From Mantamonas sphyraenae (Eukaryota; CRuMs; Mantamonadidae): 64,000 nt of DNA. This document shows positions 32,701 to 44,750 of the stretch, one piece after another. The notes under the pieces are model-generated. The model did not search any database and was not told where the DNA came from. It was given only the letters and a program-made list of their open reading frames with translations. The DNA lies in NCBI GenBank assembly GCA_026936335.1, contig JAPMXV010000043.1:124001-188000 (forward strand), given 5' to 3'. The position numbers were made by a program, and so were the translations under genes. Each line of letters begins with the position of its first letter. Position 1 is the first letter of the stretch.

Positions 32701-35685
32701 TTCCTGATGAGCCTGTGTGCGCAACACGACCTCCCGGGACTGCTGATGGCTGTCATTGCTCAGGTATTGGGCATCCAGGATCTTGTGGATATGCAAAAGA
32801 CAGGCAAGGTGTCGGCAGGGCTGCACGACTTGTTGTCGCTGCGGCATGCAGAAACGCAGGCGTCGGTGATGCACTTTGCGGCGACTGGGGACGCGGTGGA
32901 TGTGGCTCGATTCCTGTACGGGATTGTGGGCGTGCCAGGGGTGAATGCACGTGCGGTGGACGGCACAACGGTGTTTGAGCAGGCGTTGCGCAGCGGGAGC
33001 AAGCGGATGATGGCGTTTCTGGTGGAGGCTGGAGCCGACAAGTTTCTGTCGCTGGTGGTGGAGCGAAGGCGTGTGGATGGCTTCTCGCCGCTGCACAAAC
33101 TTGCTGGACGACCGCAGGAGTCGATGGTGCAGCTGCAGCTGGAAGGGATGGCCAAGGAGGACCTGCTGAAGGCTGTGCACGGCCACGAAGATCCATTTGG
33201 ACGTACGCCGTTGCATATCGCGGCGGCGCAGGGAATTCGGTCGAACGTGCAGCAGCTGCTTGAGATGGGCAGCAAGACAGACGCCTCGGACTTTTTGGGT
33301 TGGACACCGCTGCACGACGCGGCAGTGGAGGGCTGGACGGAGACAGCACGGATGCTTTTGAGTGAGCACAGACGCGCAGCAAACCGGGACGGCCTGAACA
33401 CGATGGATGCACTGTTTGACTTGGTGAACAGGGAAAATGGTGAGATGCTGACGCCGCTGGAACTGTGCATACGGAGCGAGAAGCGAGAGCTGGAGCGGCT
33501 CAAGACGATGTTGTTTGGACACGCACACCTGATTGCGTGCGAGTGTTGTGTGGACGAGCGCAAGATGCAGTCCGACTTTTCCGAAGCACAATTGCGTGTA
33601 TTGGAGGAGAACGAAGACACGGCAAACAGACTCCAGACGCTCAGTGCGACGGGGGAGAATGCCCTGTCGTACGATGTGCACCAAAAGGTGTTTCGATTGC
33701 GCGAGATGCAGCTTGTGTTGCGCCGGCACGGAGCGCTGCCTCCAGGCGGCCGATCGTTTGTGTGGTTCAAGCGCTACGCAGACTTTTTCTTCCGAGTGAT
33801 GGTGCCGTATATGGCACTGAGCCCATTCCTGATGATGGTCGGCCTCCTTACAATTCTGCTGAGCACAGACGAGGACGTCGAGCGTGCCCTCGTTTTGCGA
33901 GAAACGTACGGGGCCAGGCAAATGCGGCAGACGCTTCAGGTGGACGAAGACGAGGAGGATGTGGAAATGCATGTGCACGAGACAAGCATGGTTTCGGGTC
34001 GCCACAAAACAACGACTCACAGAAGCAGGGCAGCGCGGGCGGCTGCGGCAAAAGTCGACCAGAAGCACGGTCGCTCCGAGACGGCCAAGCTGGGCCGTGG
34101 AGCGCTTTCGATGACCGATCGCTTGCAACGTGACCAAAGCCAGGTGTCACGCGACATGGAGATGCACCTGATCTCGAGTGCGCATGATTTCGCAGTGCGG
34201 CAGTCGGCTTTGTCGTCGGCGGCGACCGCAGGGGTCGCTGCTGGAGGTGAAGCTGCGGGCTCCGGGTCGGGTGAGTTGACGGGCTCTTTGGCGATGGCAA
34301 TGTCGACGTCGGGAAGGGCTTCGTACAGCATAGGGGCGGGAGGAGTGCGCAACAGGAGGCGGTCGCGGAGGATGCACGCAGGGGTCAGCATGTCGATGGG
34401 CGGGGCGGAAGCGAAACCGAGCGCAAGCAGCACGCTGGCAGTCGCCAAGTCGCTGAGTCTGAGTGCAAGCACGGCTGGTGGCGAGGGGAGCGGGTCGAGC
34501 ATCAGTGTCGGGGAAGAGGTGCACGGGCTGGCGAGGCAAGGAAGCTCTGGGGACGGAGAGGGGTCGAAAGGGGTGGATGTAGAGCAAGCGGTGGCATTGG
34601 ACCTGTTTTTGCTGCAGGCGATGCCGAGGAGCAGGCTTGGGGTGGTTGTGGGTGCGTCGCTGGTGTTTTGGCTGCTGCTGCTGGTGTTCTTCCCGTTTGT
34701 GTTTCCGTTTGCGCTTGGTGCCGGCGAGTCTCAGCAAGTGGCAACGGTGATGACGGCGAGCCTGGGGGTGTTTCTGTTTGCGGTGATGGGGTTTGTGGTG
34801 GGGTTGGCGTACAACGACCCGCGGTTCACCACGGTGGACAATCCCAGGCGCAAGGTGCGCAGCTGGAACAGGCGCAACGTGTTGGCTCTAGCGCAGTTGT
34901 TCATCGAGTTTGCGCAGCTGGCATCGTTCTCTGTGTTGACCGGGTGGCTGCCAACTTCTGAACCAAGCCCCGTAGTCGAGCAGGTGGCGCGTGGATTCTG
35001 GTTGCTGGTGCGTGACACGAGCGCATGGGCGTTTTGGACAAGTGTGGGTACGGGCACGCTGTGGATTGCTCTCTCTGCGTACCTGGGAGGGACACTGCTG
35101 GTGCAAGAGAACGAGCTGACACTGGGCCATCGGTACCGGTTCTTGGGGATGGAGTTTCTGTCACGGATCCCACTGTCCGTGTACGTGCTGCCACTTGTGC
35201 CCAACTCCCTGTTTCTGCCGATCACAAGCAACCTGTTGTCGGCACTGGACTGTCGCATGGACACGTCGACGGCCACGCTGCGGAGTGTGGGCCTGCCGAG
35301 TGCTGGACCGTGCTTTGTGGGCACGCACGCAGCCATTGCGTGCATCGCAGTGCTCGTGCTGGTCCTGTACGTGGTGAATGCGATCTTTCTGGGGTCGTTT
35401 TTCATTGAAGACCGAACAGGCAAGCTGGACATCCAAGTTGTGGAGGCATTTGTGATGAGCGAGAAGCTGGTGAAGTTTGCATTGTCGTTGCTGCAGACGT
35501 TTGTGCTTGCGGATGCACAGTTTCGTGCAATCGGACTGTGGATTGCGGCTTTTCTGGTGGTGGCGCTGACTGTGCTGCACGCAGTGGTGCGCCCGTGCAA
35601 GGATGTGATGTGGGTGAACGTCCTGCGCACACTCTTGCTGGCAGTAGCGTCTGTGAGTGTGGTGTTGGCCGCGTTGGACGGGTGA
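29212..35685 (+). CDS. Giant LRR-ankyrin-multispan membrane protein (NLR-like sensor architecture)
   Basis: Uninterrupted 2,157-codon frame from ATG 29212; an in-frame ATG at 28972 would add 80 residues. Order: an acidic, Ser-rich N-terminus with Asp runs (GAC repeats near 29419 and 29755-29784). Then about 20 ribonuclease-inhibitor-type leucine-rich repeats, residues about 350-1,050 (LxLxxNxLxxxGxxxLxxAL, as in NOD-like receptors). Next a mixed region with ankyrin repeats near 33190-33370 (FGRTPLHIAAAQG, GWTPLHDAAVEG). One hydrophobic segment lies near 33800-33860. A 260-residue Ser/Gly/Ala-rich loop follows, then about seven transmembrane helices from 34640 to 35680. The C-terminal helices (LLQTFVLADAQF, VVRPC at a membrane edge) resemble the multispan ends of the GCC-repeat genes at the right edge, though more weakly. 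No NACHT or NB-ARC ATPase is visible. It is probably a surface or organelle sensor; the ligand is unknown. Confidence 0.85.
29755..29784 (+). repeat. (GAC)10 trinucleotide repeat
   Basis: Encodes an Asp run in the N-terminal acidic region of the LRR-ankyrin protein. Similar in-frame Asp or Ser runs occur in many genes of this window. Confidence 0.9.
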
Positions 35686-35713
35686 GGAGAGCACAGGCAA
35701 TGCAAGCAATGCA

Positions 35714-37248
35714 TCAGAAGCCGAGCGACTTGCAAACGTCGAGACTCTTGCTGCGTGTCATGTTGCAGGACATGAACACGGCAGCGAGCGCTTTTTCAGA
35801 GTCGTACGAAGCAGCGGCCACAGAGAGAGCGCGGTAGAGGTCGAGCGGGAGCGGGTAGCGGCGGATGATGTCTGTGGCGGTCACCGGGCCGACGCCGGGC
35901 ACCTTGCACAGCATGCTCCACCAGAGGTGGACGGCAGTCTCGCGGCGAGATTTTTCGGTGCGTGCCTGGTAGTGGGCAAACGTGACGAGCTGGGCGGTGC
36001 CACTGACTGGCACGGTGGGCTGGTGGTCGAGGAGGTACTCGGCCGGGGTGATTAGCGGGCCAAAGGAGACAAGGGAGGCAACGCCTCGCTGGAGGACAAC
36101 TCGCTCGAGGACGTGTGTAAACTGGGCGAGCTGGGTGGCTGTGCCGTGTAGGTTTCGTGTCTGTACAAACTCTGCGACGTGTGTGACGAGTGCGCTGAGG
36201 GTGGACTGGAGGCGTTTCCAGGCGTGGTCGTGGGCCATGCGCTCCATGTCGCCCTCAAGGAGATAAAGGACGTGCTGAAGACCAGAATGGCGCATGCGAA
36301 AAAGCTGTTCTTTGTAGCGTCCCTTGGTGATGCTGGCGAGGAGATCGTCGATGGTTTTGCGTTCCACGGCCCAGTTGACCATAAACTCTGTGGGCCTGCC
36401 GTGGGAGTCGAGCACCTGTGGGTGAGTGGCAACCCAGCAGTAGTCAGCAGCGTGGAGGGGCCGCACGTCAAACTTGATTCCTTGTTGGCGCAGCAGCGGG
36501 AGGAGAGTTGTGTTGTGCTCCTGCTTGTTCTTTTCGCCTTTGTCCACCAGCAGCATGAGCTGAAACTGTTTGCCCATGGTTGGGTCAACGATGGGTCTCC
36601 AGTCTCTCTTTGAGCAACAGAGCGCACGCTGGCGCTTGTTCTGGCGTTGTTCCTCCTCGGGTAGTTTGCGCTTGAAGCGTGAGGATTGAAGAATGAGGAT
36701 GGGCTGTGCGGTGTCCGGGTAGGTGGAGGAGGAAGAGGCGGTGGAGTATGCTGGGTAGGTTGGGTAGACGGCGGACGAGGAGGTGGCGGTGGTGGAGACG
36801 GAGGGGCGTGACGTGCCGGTGATCACGCGTTGGTTTGCCCGAGGCCTTGCTCGGGCGGTGGAGGTGCCAGAGGAAGAGGAGGAGGAAGAAGAGGAAGAGA
36901 GGCACGGGAGGCGGCGGCGGCGGCGGCGGCGGTTTTGGCTTTGACCTGCTTAGAGGTGGCCTTGCTGACGACGGGGCGGCGCAACAGAGCAAGCATGGGC
37001 TGGTCGCCCGCGTATTCCTTGGTCAATTGAGTGACGAGGGCATCGACTGTCTTTGCACCAATGCCACGGAGATTGGAAAAGTCTTGGAGGGAACGGACAC
37101 GCACGGAACCGCTGCGCATTGCCGACTGGGCGTTCTGCAAATGTCGCAGGGCGTACCCGTAGCGATCGTTGCCCTGGAACCTCTCTCTACGGTTTTTAAT
37201 CCACTTGCCAAGCCACTGCAGGACGACGTTGTGAAAACGCTCGGCCAT
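35714..37248 (-). CDS. MUS81: MUS81 structure-specific endonuclease subunit
   Basis: The first exon starts at ATG 37248 and carries the MUS81 N-terminal helix-hairpin-helix: VLQWLGKWI, YALRHLQNA, and LRGIGAKTVDALV. The second frame, from about 36830 to the stop at 35714, carries the XPF-family nuclease. It has LMLLVDKGEK (metal-binding Asp), the signature VERKTIDDLLASITKGRYKEQ and LLEGD. The C-terminal tandem helix-hairpin-helix is VPGVGPVTATDII. The two parts are in different frames, so an intron lies between about 36830 and 36960; the junction is not fixed because the region is low in complexity (Ala and Pro runs). With EME1 it cuts stalled forks and Holliday junctions. It converges with the LRR-ankyrin gene, 28 bp between stops. 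A TTTGG pentamer repeat lies right upstream of the start. Confidence 0.88.
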
Positions 37249-37279
37249 TTTTGGTTTGGTTTGGTTTGGTTTGGTTTGG
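37247..37279. repeat. (TTTGG)6 pentanucleotide repeat at the MUS81 start
   Basis: Plus strand reads TTTGG repeated six times, abutting the MUS81 ATG. It would be transcribed as a CCAAA repeat in the 5' UTR. Confidence 0.85.
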
Positions 37280-38069
37280 CAGGGCTGGAGCGCCTTTCGT
37301 CTCTTAGAGAAGATTGATAAAAACGAGGGGGGTTTTGGCAGCATCCCGTCTGTCGCAGCACACAGCGTGCTCACCCACACACACAATCACAGAGGAAGGG
37401 TGTGGGTGTGCATGGTTTGGCGGCGACGGATGGACGCTGAGGGAAACACGGGGCAATCGAAGGAAAACGCAATAGTTTGGTGCGTTTGGCCACCCCCTCA
37501 TATTTGCGTCATTTGAATGGACGCAGATGGGACCAGATACGCGAATGTACTCGGGGCTGAAAAAAAACGGGGCTGGGGAAAGGCATGCACGAGGGAAACA
37601 AAGGGCGGGTTTGGGCGTGCTCTCAGTCATTGCTTGCTTTGCTCGGCTCCACGCCAGGCTGCAGCGTGGACATCTGAGCCATCGCGGGCCCGGCGCGTCA
37701 GCGACGGCTTCAGCTGGCTTGCGTCTGGTCCTAAAAGGACCGACGGCCGACACCGGAGACCAGACCCAGACCCAGACCCACACACACACACGTTGCGATC
37801 GCACAGGTGTTTCTGTTCAGAGAGAACAGAGATTCGCGTCATCCCATGAAAACGGGGTGGCCGATATCCCTGCCGTTCTGCAGGCGACGCTGAGCTCATC
37901 ACAGACACAAGGTCGAACGCAAGTGTGGCGGGGAAAAGGGAAGGGAATCGACGCGGTAGCTAAAGGGCGAGGCGCGGGTAACCGCAGGCGGAGAGAGATG
38001 ATTCACACGGGGCAGCCCCCATCCGGCCTGCTCAGGAATTTAGGAAACATGACACGGGCCGCTTGAGGA
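37280..38069. other. Intergenic, no gene seen
   Basis: Separates MUS81 from CDC20, both on the minus strand. It contains short CA and CAGACC repeats near 37770-37800 but no supported frame. Confidence 0.5.
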
Positions 38070-39807
38070 TCAGCGGATCATGTTCTTCATGAGCTTGGAG
38101 GAGCCGGTGGAGCCCGAGGGCAGCTTGAGAGACTTGGCCATGGCAGAGGAGCCGCTTTCGCGGGACTCCTCGTAGTCAAAGACCTTCCAGAAACGGAGAG
38201 TTTCGTCACCTGCGGCGGTGCACACAGTGCTGCCGTCCGGGCTGAGGACCATGTGGAGGACACGAGAGGTGTGACCCATGGGCTCGGCAATCTTGACCAT
38301 GCTGGGATACTTCCACACGCACAGCTGGTTCTGGCTGTAGCCGTGTGCAGAGACGAGCTCCTTGTGGGTGCGGCTCCACTGGAGACCGCAGACCTGGGAG
38401 CCCGTGTCAATGGAGTTGAGCAGAGCGCCGGTGGTCACGTTCCAAAACTTGATGGTACGATCGGCGCTACCGCCGCCAGTGGCGAGCAGGTTGTTCTGGA
38501 ACGGGCACCAAGCCATGGCCTTGACCGCAGCCTGATGGTCCGTAATGGTGAACTTTGGTGCGCCGCCACGGACGTCCCAGATGTTGAGCAGGTTGTCGTT
38601 GCCGCCGGAGGCGAGATGCTGACCGTCGCCGCTCCACTGGAGGCCGCAGACCTCCTGAGTGTGAGCGGACAGGGTAGCGATGTTGTGCTCTCGCTCACGG
38701 ACATCGTGGTGGACAATGGTGCTGTCCCGCGAGCCGGAGCTGAGGATGTGGCCGTTCCACGCCAGAGAAGACACGCGAGCCATGTGGCCGTCCATCGAAC
38801 GGACTTGCTTCATATGGTCGCAGTCCCACAGGTTGACTTTCGCATCGCTGGTTCCCACCGCGAGGTAATTGCCTTCCTGGATCCAGCGCAGCGAGGTGAC
38901 GTAGTTCTCCGAGTCCAGTTCCACGAGCTGCTCGATGCTGCCGCTGCTGGGAGCGTACAAGTACACGGTGGCACCCAGCGCCACAGCCAGCGTGCCCGAG
39001 CAGCTGTAGTCCAGGTTGTTCAGGTAAAAGTCATCCACAAGATCCGGTGCATCCAGCACACGCTCCGCCGTCTCCGGAACGTGCCTGAACTTGCGGGTCT
39101 GTGATGGGAGAGCGCATGGGAGCATTGGGGAGGGTGGGTAGGTGAATTGGGGAGGCATGAGTGTGAGAGGGGGAAAAGTAGCCGTTTGCGCGCGCTTTTT
39201 TTTGAACACCAGGTAACGGTCACCTGCAAAGACATGCACAACACAACGTACCTTGCGCTCGTTCTTGCTGGTGCTGTACAGCACCTTGAGCGAGTTCTGA
39301 TAACCTTCCTTCGGGGCCGGGGCCTTTGACTTGAATGCGAGGATCTTGGAGGAGGAGGAGCCAGTGGAGCGCCCGTCAAAGAGGTTGTCGGCAAGAGTTT
39401 GCGCGTAGCTCTCTTTGGTGGGCGACAACAGCAGCTCGCTCTCGTCGTTGCCGTGAACGGTGTTCTGGGTGGGCACGTTCTCGGTGTTTGGTCAGGTTGA
39501 AGTGACTGATCTCCAGATCCATGGCAGAGCGCGAAGGGATGAATCGATCCATCTGGGGAGTCGACTGCGACTTGCGCGCGGGGGTTCGACGCACGCTGCG
39601 CGTGCTTCGGTTCGGCGTCGTGCACACGCTGCTGGCGCTCGAGCTGTTCAGCGCCGAAGATGAACTGGCGTTCATCATGGCCGCCTCACGCTCCAGTTGC
39701 TTGCGCTTCCAGCGAGGCATGCTCGTCGTCGAGTCGGAGGCAAAGATCTCGTCGAGTCCTTCCTCCACGTCAAATTCAGACGCATGGTTGATTGTCTTGG
39801 TGGACAT
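38070..39807 (-). CDS. CDC20: CDC20, APC/C activator (apparent one-base frame break)
   Basis: Minus-strand pieces: 39807 to about 39488, 39476-39252 and 39098-38070 (last donor GTACGT, acceptor CACAG). The first piece carries a C-box, DRFIPSR, followed by SAMDLEISHFNL. The second has SPTKESYAQTLADNLF and GYQNSLKVLY. The third has seven WD40 repeats (VTSLRWIQEGNYLAVGTSD, GGNDNLLNIWD, LATGGGSADRTIKFWN, VWKYPSM) and ends in an Ile-Arg tail. The C-box, WD40 and IR tail define an APC/C co-activator, and RSAMD favours CDC20 over CDH1. The C-box frame and the next frame are offset by one base near the AAA run (TTT at 39487-39489, plus strand), and no GT-AG intron explains it. An essential gene is unlikely to be broken, so either a base-call error or a true frameshift is involved. 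Confidence 0.87.
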
Positions 39808-40245
39808 GATGTGTGTTGTGTGATGATAATGAAAAGTGTGTGCAATGCAGGGTGTGATCGGGTGTCGATCGAGAGATGCAGCAAAGATTGGGTGTGTGGT
39901 CTAAAAAGAGGCACTTGGATCAGCCAGCGCAGAGCAGCATCTGCTTTTTGAAGTGGGACATTTGAGGGGAGGACCGAAAGCGGCTGGGAGTGGGGCTCAG
40001 GGAGCTGGATCATGCTTGGCGAACAAGGGTCGCGTTGTGCTTGCCAAGTATCACCGCTGCAGACGCTGGTGAAGCATTGGCCTCTCTTTGGGTTTCTCTG
40101 TTGGCGAGGGCGGCGGAGATTTGCTTGGAAGGGCGGGTGGGCATGAGGAGAGGCGAATTCGTGGAAAGAGGACAGGGCCAGAATCAGATTGTGGAGGATG
40201 CGCCGCGGCCGCCACCACTTTCGCACGCACAAACAACCCACACAC
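39808..40245. promoter_or_regulatory. Divergent promoter region, CDC20 / La
   Basis: A gap of 438 bp between the two start codons, with no coding frame supported. GT-rich near CDC20; no named motif recognised. Confidence 0.4.
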
Positions 40246-41814
40246 ATGTCTGACAAGCGCGAACGCGAAGACGAGGACCCTGTGGAGGAGACCACTGTGT
40301 CAACGACTGACGGCTCGACGAAGGAGGCCGGCGAAGCAAGCAGCAGCAGCAGCAGCAGCAGCGGCGCTGTGGAAGGTGCCGACGATGCGCAGGTGACAAA
40401 GAAGCGCAAGACGATGTCGCTGGCGGACCGTTTGCGTGAGCAGGTGGAGTTCTACTTTAGCGACAGCAACCTGCCGCGGGACAAGCACCTGCGCGGTTTG
40501 GTCGAGGCCGCCGAGGAAGGCTGTAAGTGTGTCACGACGTTGGCTTGTTCCTTTCCCATGCTGTTGCGCTGACACGTGTGGTGCGTGCTCGCACGTCGGT
40601 CTGCAGACGTGGATATTGCTCACATTGCCAGCTTCAAGAAGATGGCCAAGATGCTTGAGGGCCAGGAGCTGTCGGTAGGTTTGGTCGGAGGAGAAGCATC
40701 AGAAATGCAATCGAGGAAGAAGTGGGGCCACACGCTTACACCAACCCACTCTTTCTGCCGACGCGTTCACCGTGTGTGGCGGGTGTGCTCCGCGCACTGT
40801 GTGCGGTAAACTGGGGTTTGTGCGTTTCTCTGTCGCTTCATGGGTGCACACGACGCAGGTTCTGGTCGAAGCACTGCGCGAGTCCGCCGAGCTGGTTGTA
40901 AACGACGCCGGCGACAAGGTGAAGCGGTCGGAGCCCATGTCGGACGACCCCAACTTTAATGACCGCTGCATTTACGCCGTACGTTGGCGGAGGAGGGGGA
41001 GGAGGACGCGCGTGTGTGTGTGTGTGTGTGTGTGGAAGTGAGGAAGTGTGTTTGCGGACGCTGACACCTTTTTTGTGGTTGTGTTTCTTGTCGACGCTGC
41101 CGGGTTGTTTCTGTGTGTGTGGAATGTGTGTTGCGCGTACTACAGAAGGGCTTGCCTGTGGACAGTGAGCTGGACGATCTGATTGACTTTTTCAAGCAGA
41201 ACACGGAGGGAGCGCGTTCTGTGCGCATGCGGCGCCGTCCGGGCAAGGAGCGTGAGTTTAAGGGCTCTGTGTTTGTGGAGTACGCAAGTGAGAAGGAGGC
41301 ACAGGCGGCCGTGGCGGCAGGCCTGTCGTACAACGGAACGGAGCTGGTGCTGATGATGAAAAAGGCGTACAACAAGAGCAAGGCGGAGGAGCGCAAGGCC
41401 AAGAAGGCGCAGGCGGAGAAGGAGGCAGAGGCGGAGGAAGAGGCAAACCTGGAGGTGGACGTGGTTGCAGACTCTGTACTCAAGGTGTCCGGTGTGCCGG
41501 ACGGGACGAGCCGGGAGCACATCAAGGAGAGCCTGGACCCGCTGGCCAAGGTGTCGTTCATCGACTTTTCGCGAGGAGACACAGAAGGGTATGTTCGCTT
41601 CGAGGAGGCCAACACGGCATCCAAGGTAGCGTCGGAGTTTGCGGGGCAGATCAACGGAGCGAGTGCGACTCTGGAGGCGTTGACCGGCGACGCAGAGCAG
41701 ACATACTGGGTGGAGCTGACAAAGATGCGCCACCGTCTGAAGAAGAACGGGCGTGGCGGTGGACGCCGTGGGGGGCGTGGTGGACGTGGAGGGCGCGGGG
41801 GCCGCCGTCGTTGA
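40246..41814 (+). CDS. SSB: La protein (SSB/LHP1), RNA chaperone for pol III transcripts
   Basis: Four exons, 40246-40522, 40607-40674, 40859-40978 and 41146-41814 (donors GTAAGT, GTAGGT, GTACGT), give 377 residues in phase. The La motif reads LREQVEFYFSDSNLPRDKHL, then YVDIAHIASFKKM and LVEALRESAELVV. RRM1 follows (IYAKGLPVDSELDDLIDFF and EFKGSVFVEYAS). A charged linker leads to an xRRM-like second domain (SVLKVSGVPDGTSREHIKESL, VSFIDFSRGDTEGYVRF). The tail is an RGG/GGR box. The La motif and RRM1 bind 3' UUU ends of tRNA precursors and other pol III RNAs in the nucleus. Confidence 0.95.
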
Positions 41815-41860
41815 GCAGCAGAGACGTGGAGGAAATGAAATGAAATGAAAACAGGTCAAT

Positions 41861-44644
41861 TCATTGGAGGGCACAGTCACCGCCGTCCATGCTGCATCCG
41901 TCGAGTCCGTCGGCACAGCCAGAGAGGAGATCACCTGATTCGGCACAAAAGACACCTGCCATGGTACCGCAGCTGCCGGCTGCGCTGCCGCAGGCCGAGA
42001 AGCATTCTCCGCACTGGGCGCCGATCTGGTCGAGGCCACAGCCGGACATGTCCGGGCACATGTCGAGCGGGTTCCCACACTCGGAACAACCGAGTGCGTC
42101 GAGAGGGTTGCCACAGCCCCCGCAGCCGAGAGCCTCAAAGGGATTGCCGCACTCGGAACACATGGCGGGCATTTCGAGTCCACAGGGCAGTTCGCAGCCG
42201 CAGCACTGACCCATGTCGTTGTCGAGCAGGCCGCCTGTGTCGGGGAACTCCACCTCTTCAAACGGGTTGGCGACCTCAATGCCACCGACCCAGTCGACGA
42301 ATCCGGAACCGGCCTCGGCCATGCCGTTGAGCATGGTGCCAGCGGCGTTGGTCACACCTTCGACAGAGATGCCCGGGAAGCCGTCAAAGTTGCTGAGGGC
42401 ATCGGCCACGCTGGTGTTGTTCATGGAAGCGCCCAGGTTGCCGAAATGTGCAGCCGCAGCGCCGAGGACAACAATGCCGCCGACGGCAAAGAGGGCGGCC
42501 TTTCCCTTGCCGCCTCCTTTCTTCTTCTTGCCGTCGTCTGTGCCAGAATCCGAGTCCTTGCCCTTTTCGGAATCGGAGGCGGCGGAGGAGGAGGAGGAGG
42601 AGGAGGTGGAGGAGCCACCGGCCTCGGGCTGCCCCGAGTTGACGTCATCCCAGCTGCGCTTGCTCTCAAAGGCGACAAAGCTTGTGTGCGCACAGGGGAC
42701 ACTCTCGTTTTGGGAGAGATTGATGGCCTGGTTCTTGAGCTCCTCAGAGTCTTCGAGCCAGGCCTGCGCTGTGAGGTCCTCCAGGCGCTGGCGGACAAAG
42801 AGCTTGTGGAGGTCCATGGTGCTGCTCTGGATGGTTGTGACGACGTAGCGTGCCATTTGACCGTTGCACATGCGGCCGACGAGCTCGACGGAGCCCGGAA
42901 AGACGCCTGTGTACTTGCCGGCGACGACGAGGGGTGCGCCGCAAAACAGGTCTGGAATGGGGAACGGGTAGAGTTCGCAGGACTGGAGGCCGGAAATGCC
43001 GATGGAGACGTCTGTGAGAACGGGGGTCTCTGCCATTTGGAGAAGCAGGGTCATGGTCTCGAGGATCTTTTCCTCCTGGACGGTGACGCGAGAAAAGCCG
43101 CGTCCGACGGTGGCGAGCATGCGGAGGAAGTACTTGTTGCAATATGGCCCGATACCAAAGGTGACGATGCGTGCGGGTGAGCCACAGTCCTTGACAAACT
43201 TGCAGATCTGGCGCTCGTCTGCAACGGCGCCGTCGGTGATGAGAAAGATGAATGGCACGGCCTGGACGGCTTCAAACATCTGCATGCTCTGCTGGATGGG
43301 AGTCATGATGTCAGTGGCACCTTGGATCTGGATGTTGCTGACCCAGGTCTTTGCCTGCTGGATGTTTTGGGGCGTGGCCTGGACGAGCTGGTTGTTCATC
43401 CAGGCCTGGAGGTTGTCAAAGGCACAGACGTTGAACCAGTCGGCCTGAGTGAGCATATCGAGGCCGACGAGGACCGAGTCTTTGGCTTGCTTGAGCGGGT
43501 CGCCGTACATGGAGCCCGAGCGGTCGAGGAGAAAGATGCAGGCGCGAGGAAAGGTCATCCGAAGGGCCTCGCGCACGGGCGGGGCAACAAACATGGCAAA
43601 GGAGCCACGGGTGTCTCCGCTACCATTGTCTTGGGGCGGCTGAATGACCATTGTTGCGGCGACGTCCTGGGTGCGGATGTAGTAGCCGAGGTCAAAGTTG
43701 CGATTCTTCCACTTGCTGACTTGGACCTGGGTGAGGCCTGCCATCTGCGAGTACGGCGAGATGGAGTGGGAGGAGCTTTCGACCTCGCAGGAGGAGCCGC
43801 CAGTGTTGATGAAGCATTCAAAGTGCATGATTTTTTCCACGTGCGAGTCTGGGAAGTCCAGTGGGATGTGCAGGTGGTACTGGCCGCGGCGGTACTCCAG
43901 GACCTCGAGGTAGACTGCGACGACTTCGACGCGCATCTTTTTGGCCACGTCTGCGATGGGCAGCTGGAACATGTCTGGGTGGTAGGTTTCGCATGCTGTG
44001 GTTTCCTCATCCTATTGCAGGGGGCGAGGGGGCGGGAGGGAGATGGGGAAGATAAACGGTTTTCGTGTCAGTGGCGGGGTGGAAGAGGATTGGGTGCGGA
44101 AAGGGTTGGGAAGGGGACGGGACGGGAGGAAGAGGTGTTGGAGAGTACCGGGGGGCAAACAGGCGTTGGGTGGTGGTTTGTGGGAGGGGTGGCGGGAGGA
44201 GGAGGAGCTGTGTTTGTCAGGGAGCAAACGTACGCCGTCTTCAATGTACCCTTGGGCTCGTCTTGCGGGACAACCATGGTTTCGAGGACGCGGTTGTCGC
44301 CAACGCGCATGCGTACGGAGGAGACGGTGGCGTTTTCGTTTGTGGGGAGGAAGAAGCGAGCATTGCACTGTGGGGGGTCGAAAGAGTGGGGTTTGCGGAT
44401 GTGAGTGGTGAGAAAGAGAGCGTTGAGAGGGGAAAGGGGTGCGGTGGGCAAGGAAGTGGGTCGCGTGGACGGGTGCCTCGGGTGGTTCAGATTCACCGAC
44501 CTTGCCCTGGTTGTTGTACCAAACGCCGCGAATGGTGGTGACGGCGGTGGCGACGTGGACTTGGACGTCGACGGAGATCTCCTGGAGCTCAAAGGCCTTT
44601 CCGTCGTCTGTGGCGACAGTGGGGGCACCGTAGCCCTTTTCCAT
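41861..44644 (-). CDS. VIT-VWA membrane protein with Cys-rich C-terminal repeats
   Basis: Exon 1 is 44644-44501 (donor GTCGGT). Exon 2 runs from 44367 to about 44230, and exon 3 from about 44011 to 41861. Donor GTACGT (exon end 44234) does not fit the phase of exon 3, whereas GTTTGC (exon end 44230) does. The first 170 residues form a vault/inter-alpha-trypsin (VIT) domain (VATAVTTIRGVWYNNQGK, CNARFFLP, then PDMFQLPIADVAK). The VWA domain follows, with a complete MIDAS (FLLDRSGSM, then FDNL, GATDIMTP, ITDGAVAD). After a Ser-run linker comes one transmembrane helix (AALFAVGGIVVLGAAAAHF). A small-residue region follows, and three repeats of CGNPx(E/D)ALGC within a cysteine-rich tail. It is probably an adhesion- or protease-inhibitor-like surface protein; the partner is unknown. 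Confidence 0.85.
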
Positions 44645-44750
44645 GGTGTGTATAAGGTCGGGAGTGGGCTCCGGGGGGAGGGTGCAGTTGGGGGCGGACG
44701 CGCGCGTGACCCGTGGCACCTCAAAGTCGGAGCAAAAGGCAAGCAGAGAG
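44645..44750. promoter_or_regulatory. 106-bp divergent promoter region, VIT-VWA / NOL6
   Basis: Separates the two start codons; no named motif is recognised. Confidence 0.4.

Noticed and set aside
32548-34137. 529-codon minus-strand open frame
   Set aside because: Antisense to the LRR-ankyrin gene, whose sense frame shows clear repeats; the antisense frame shows none.
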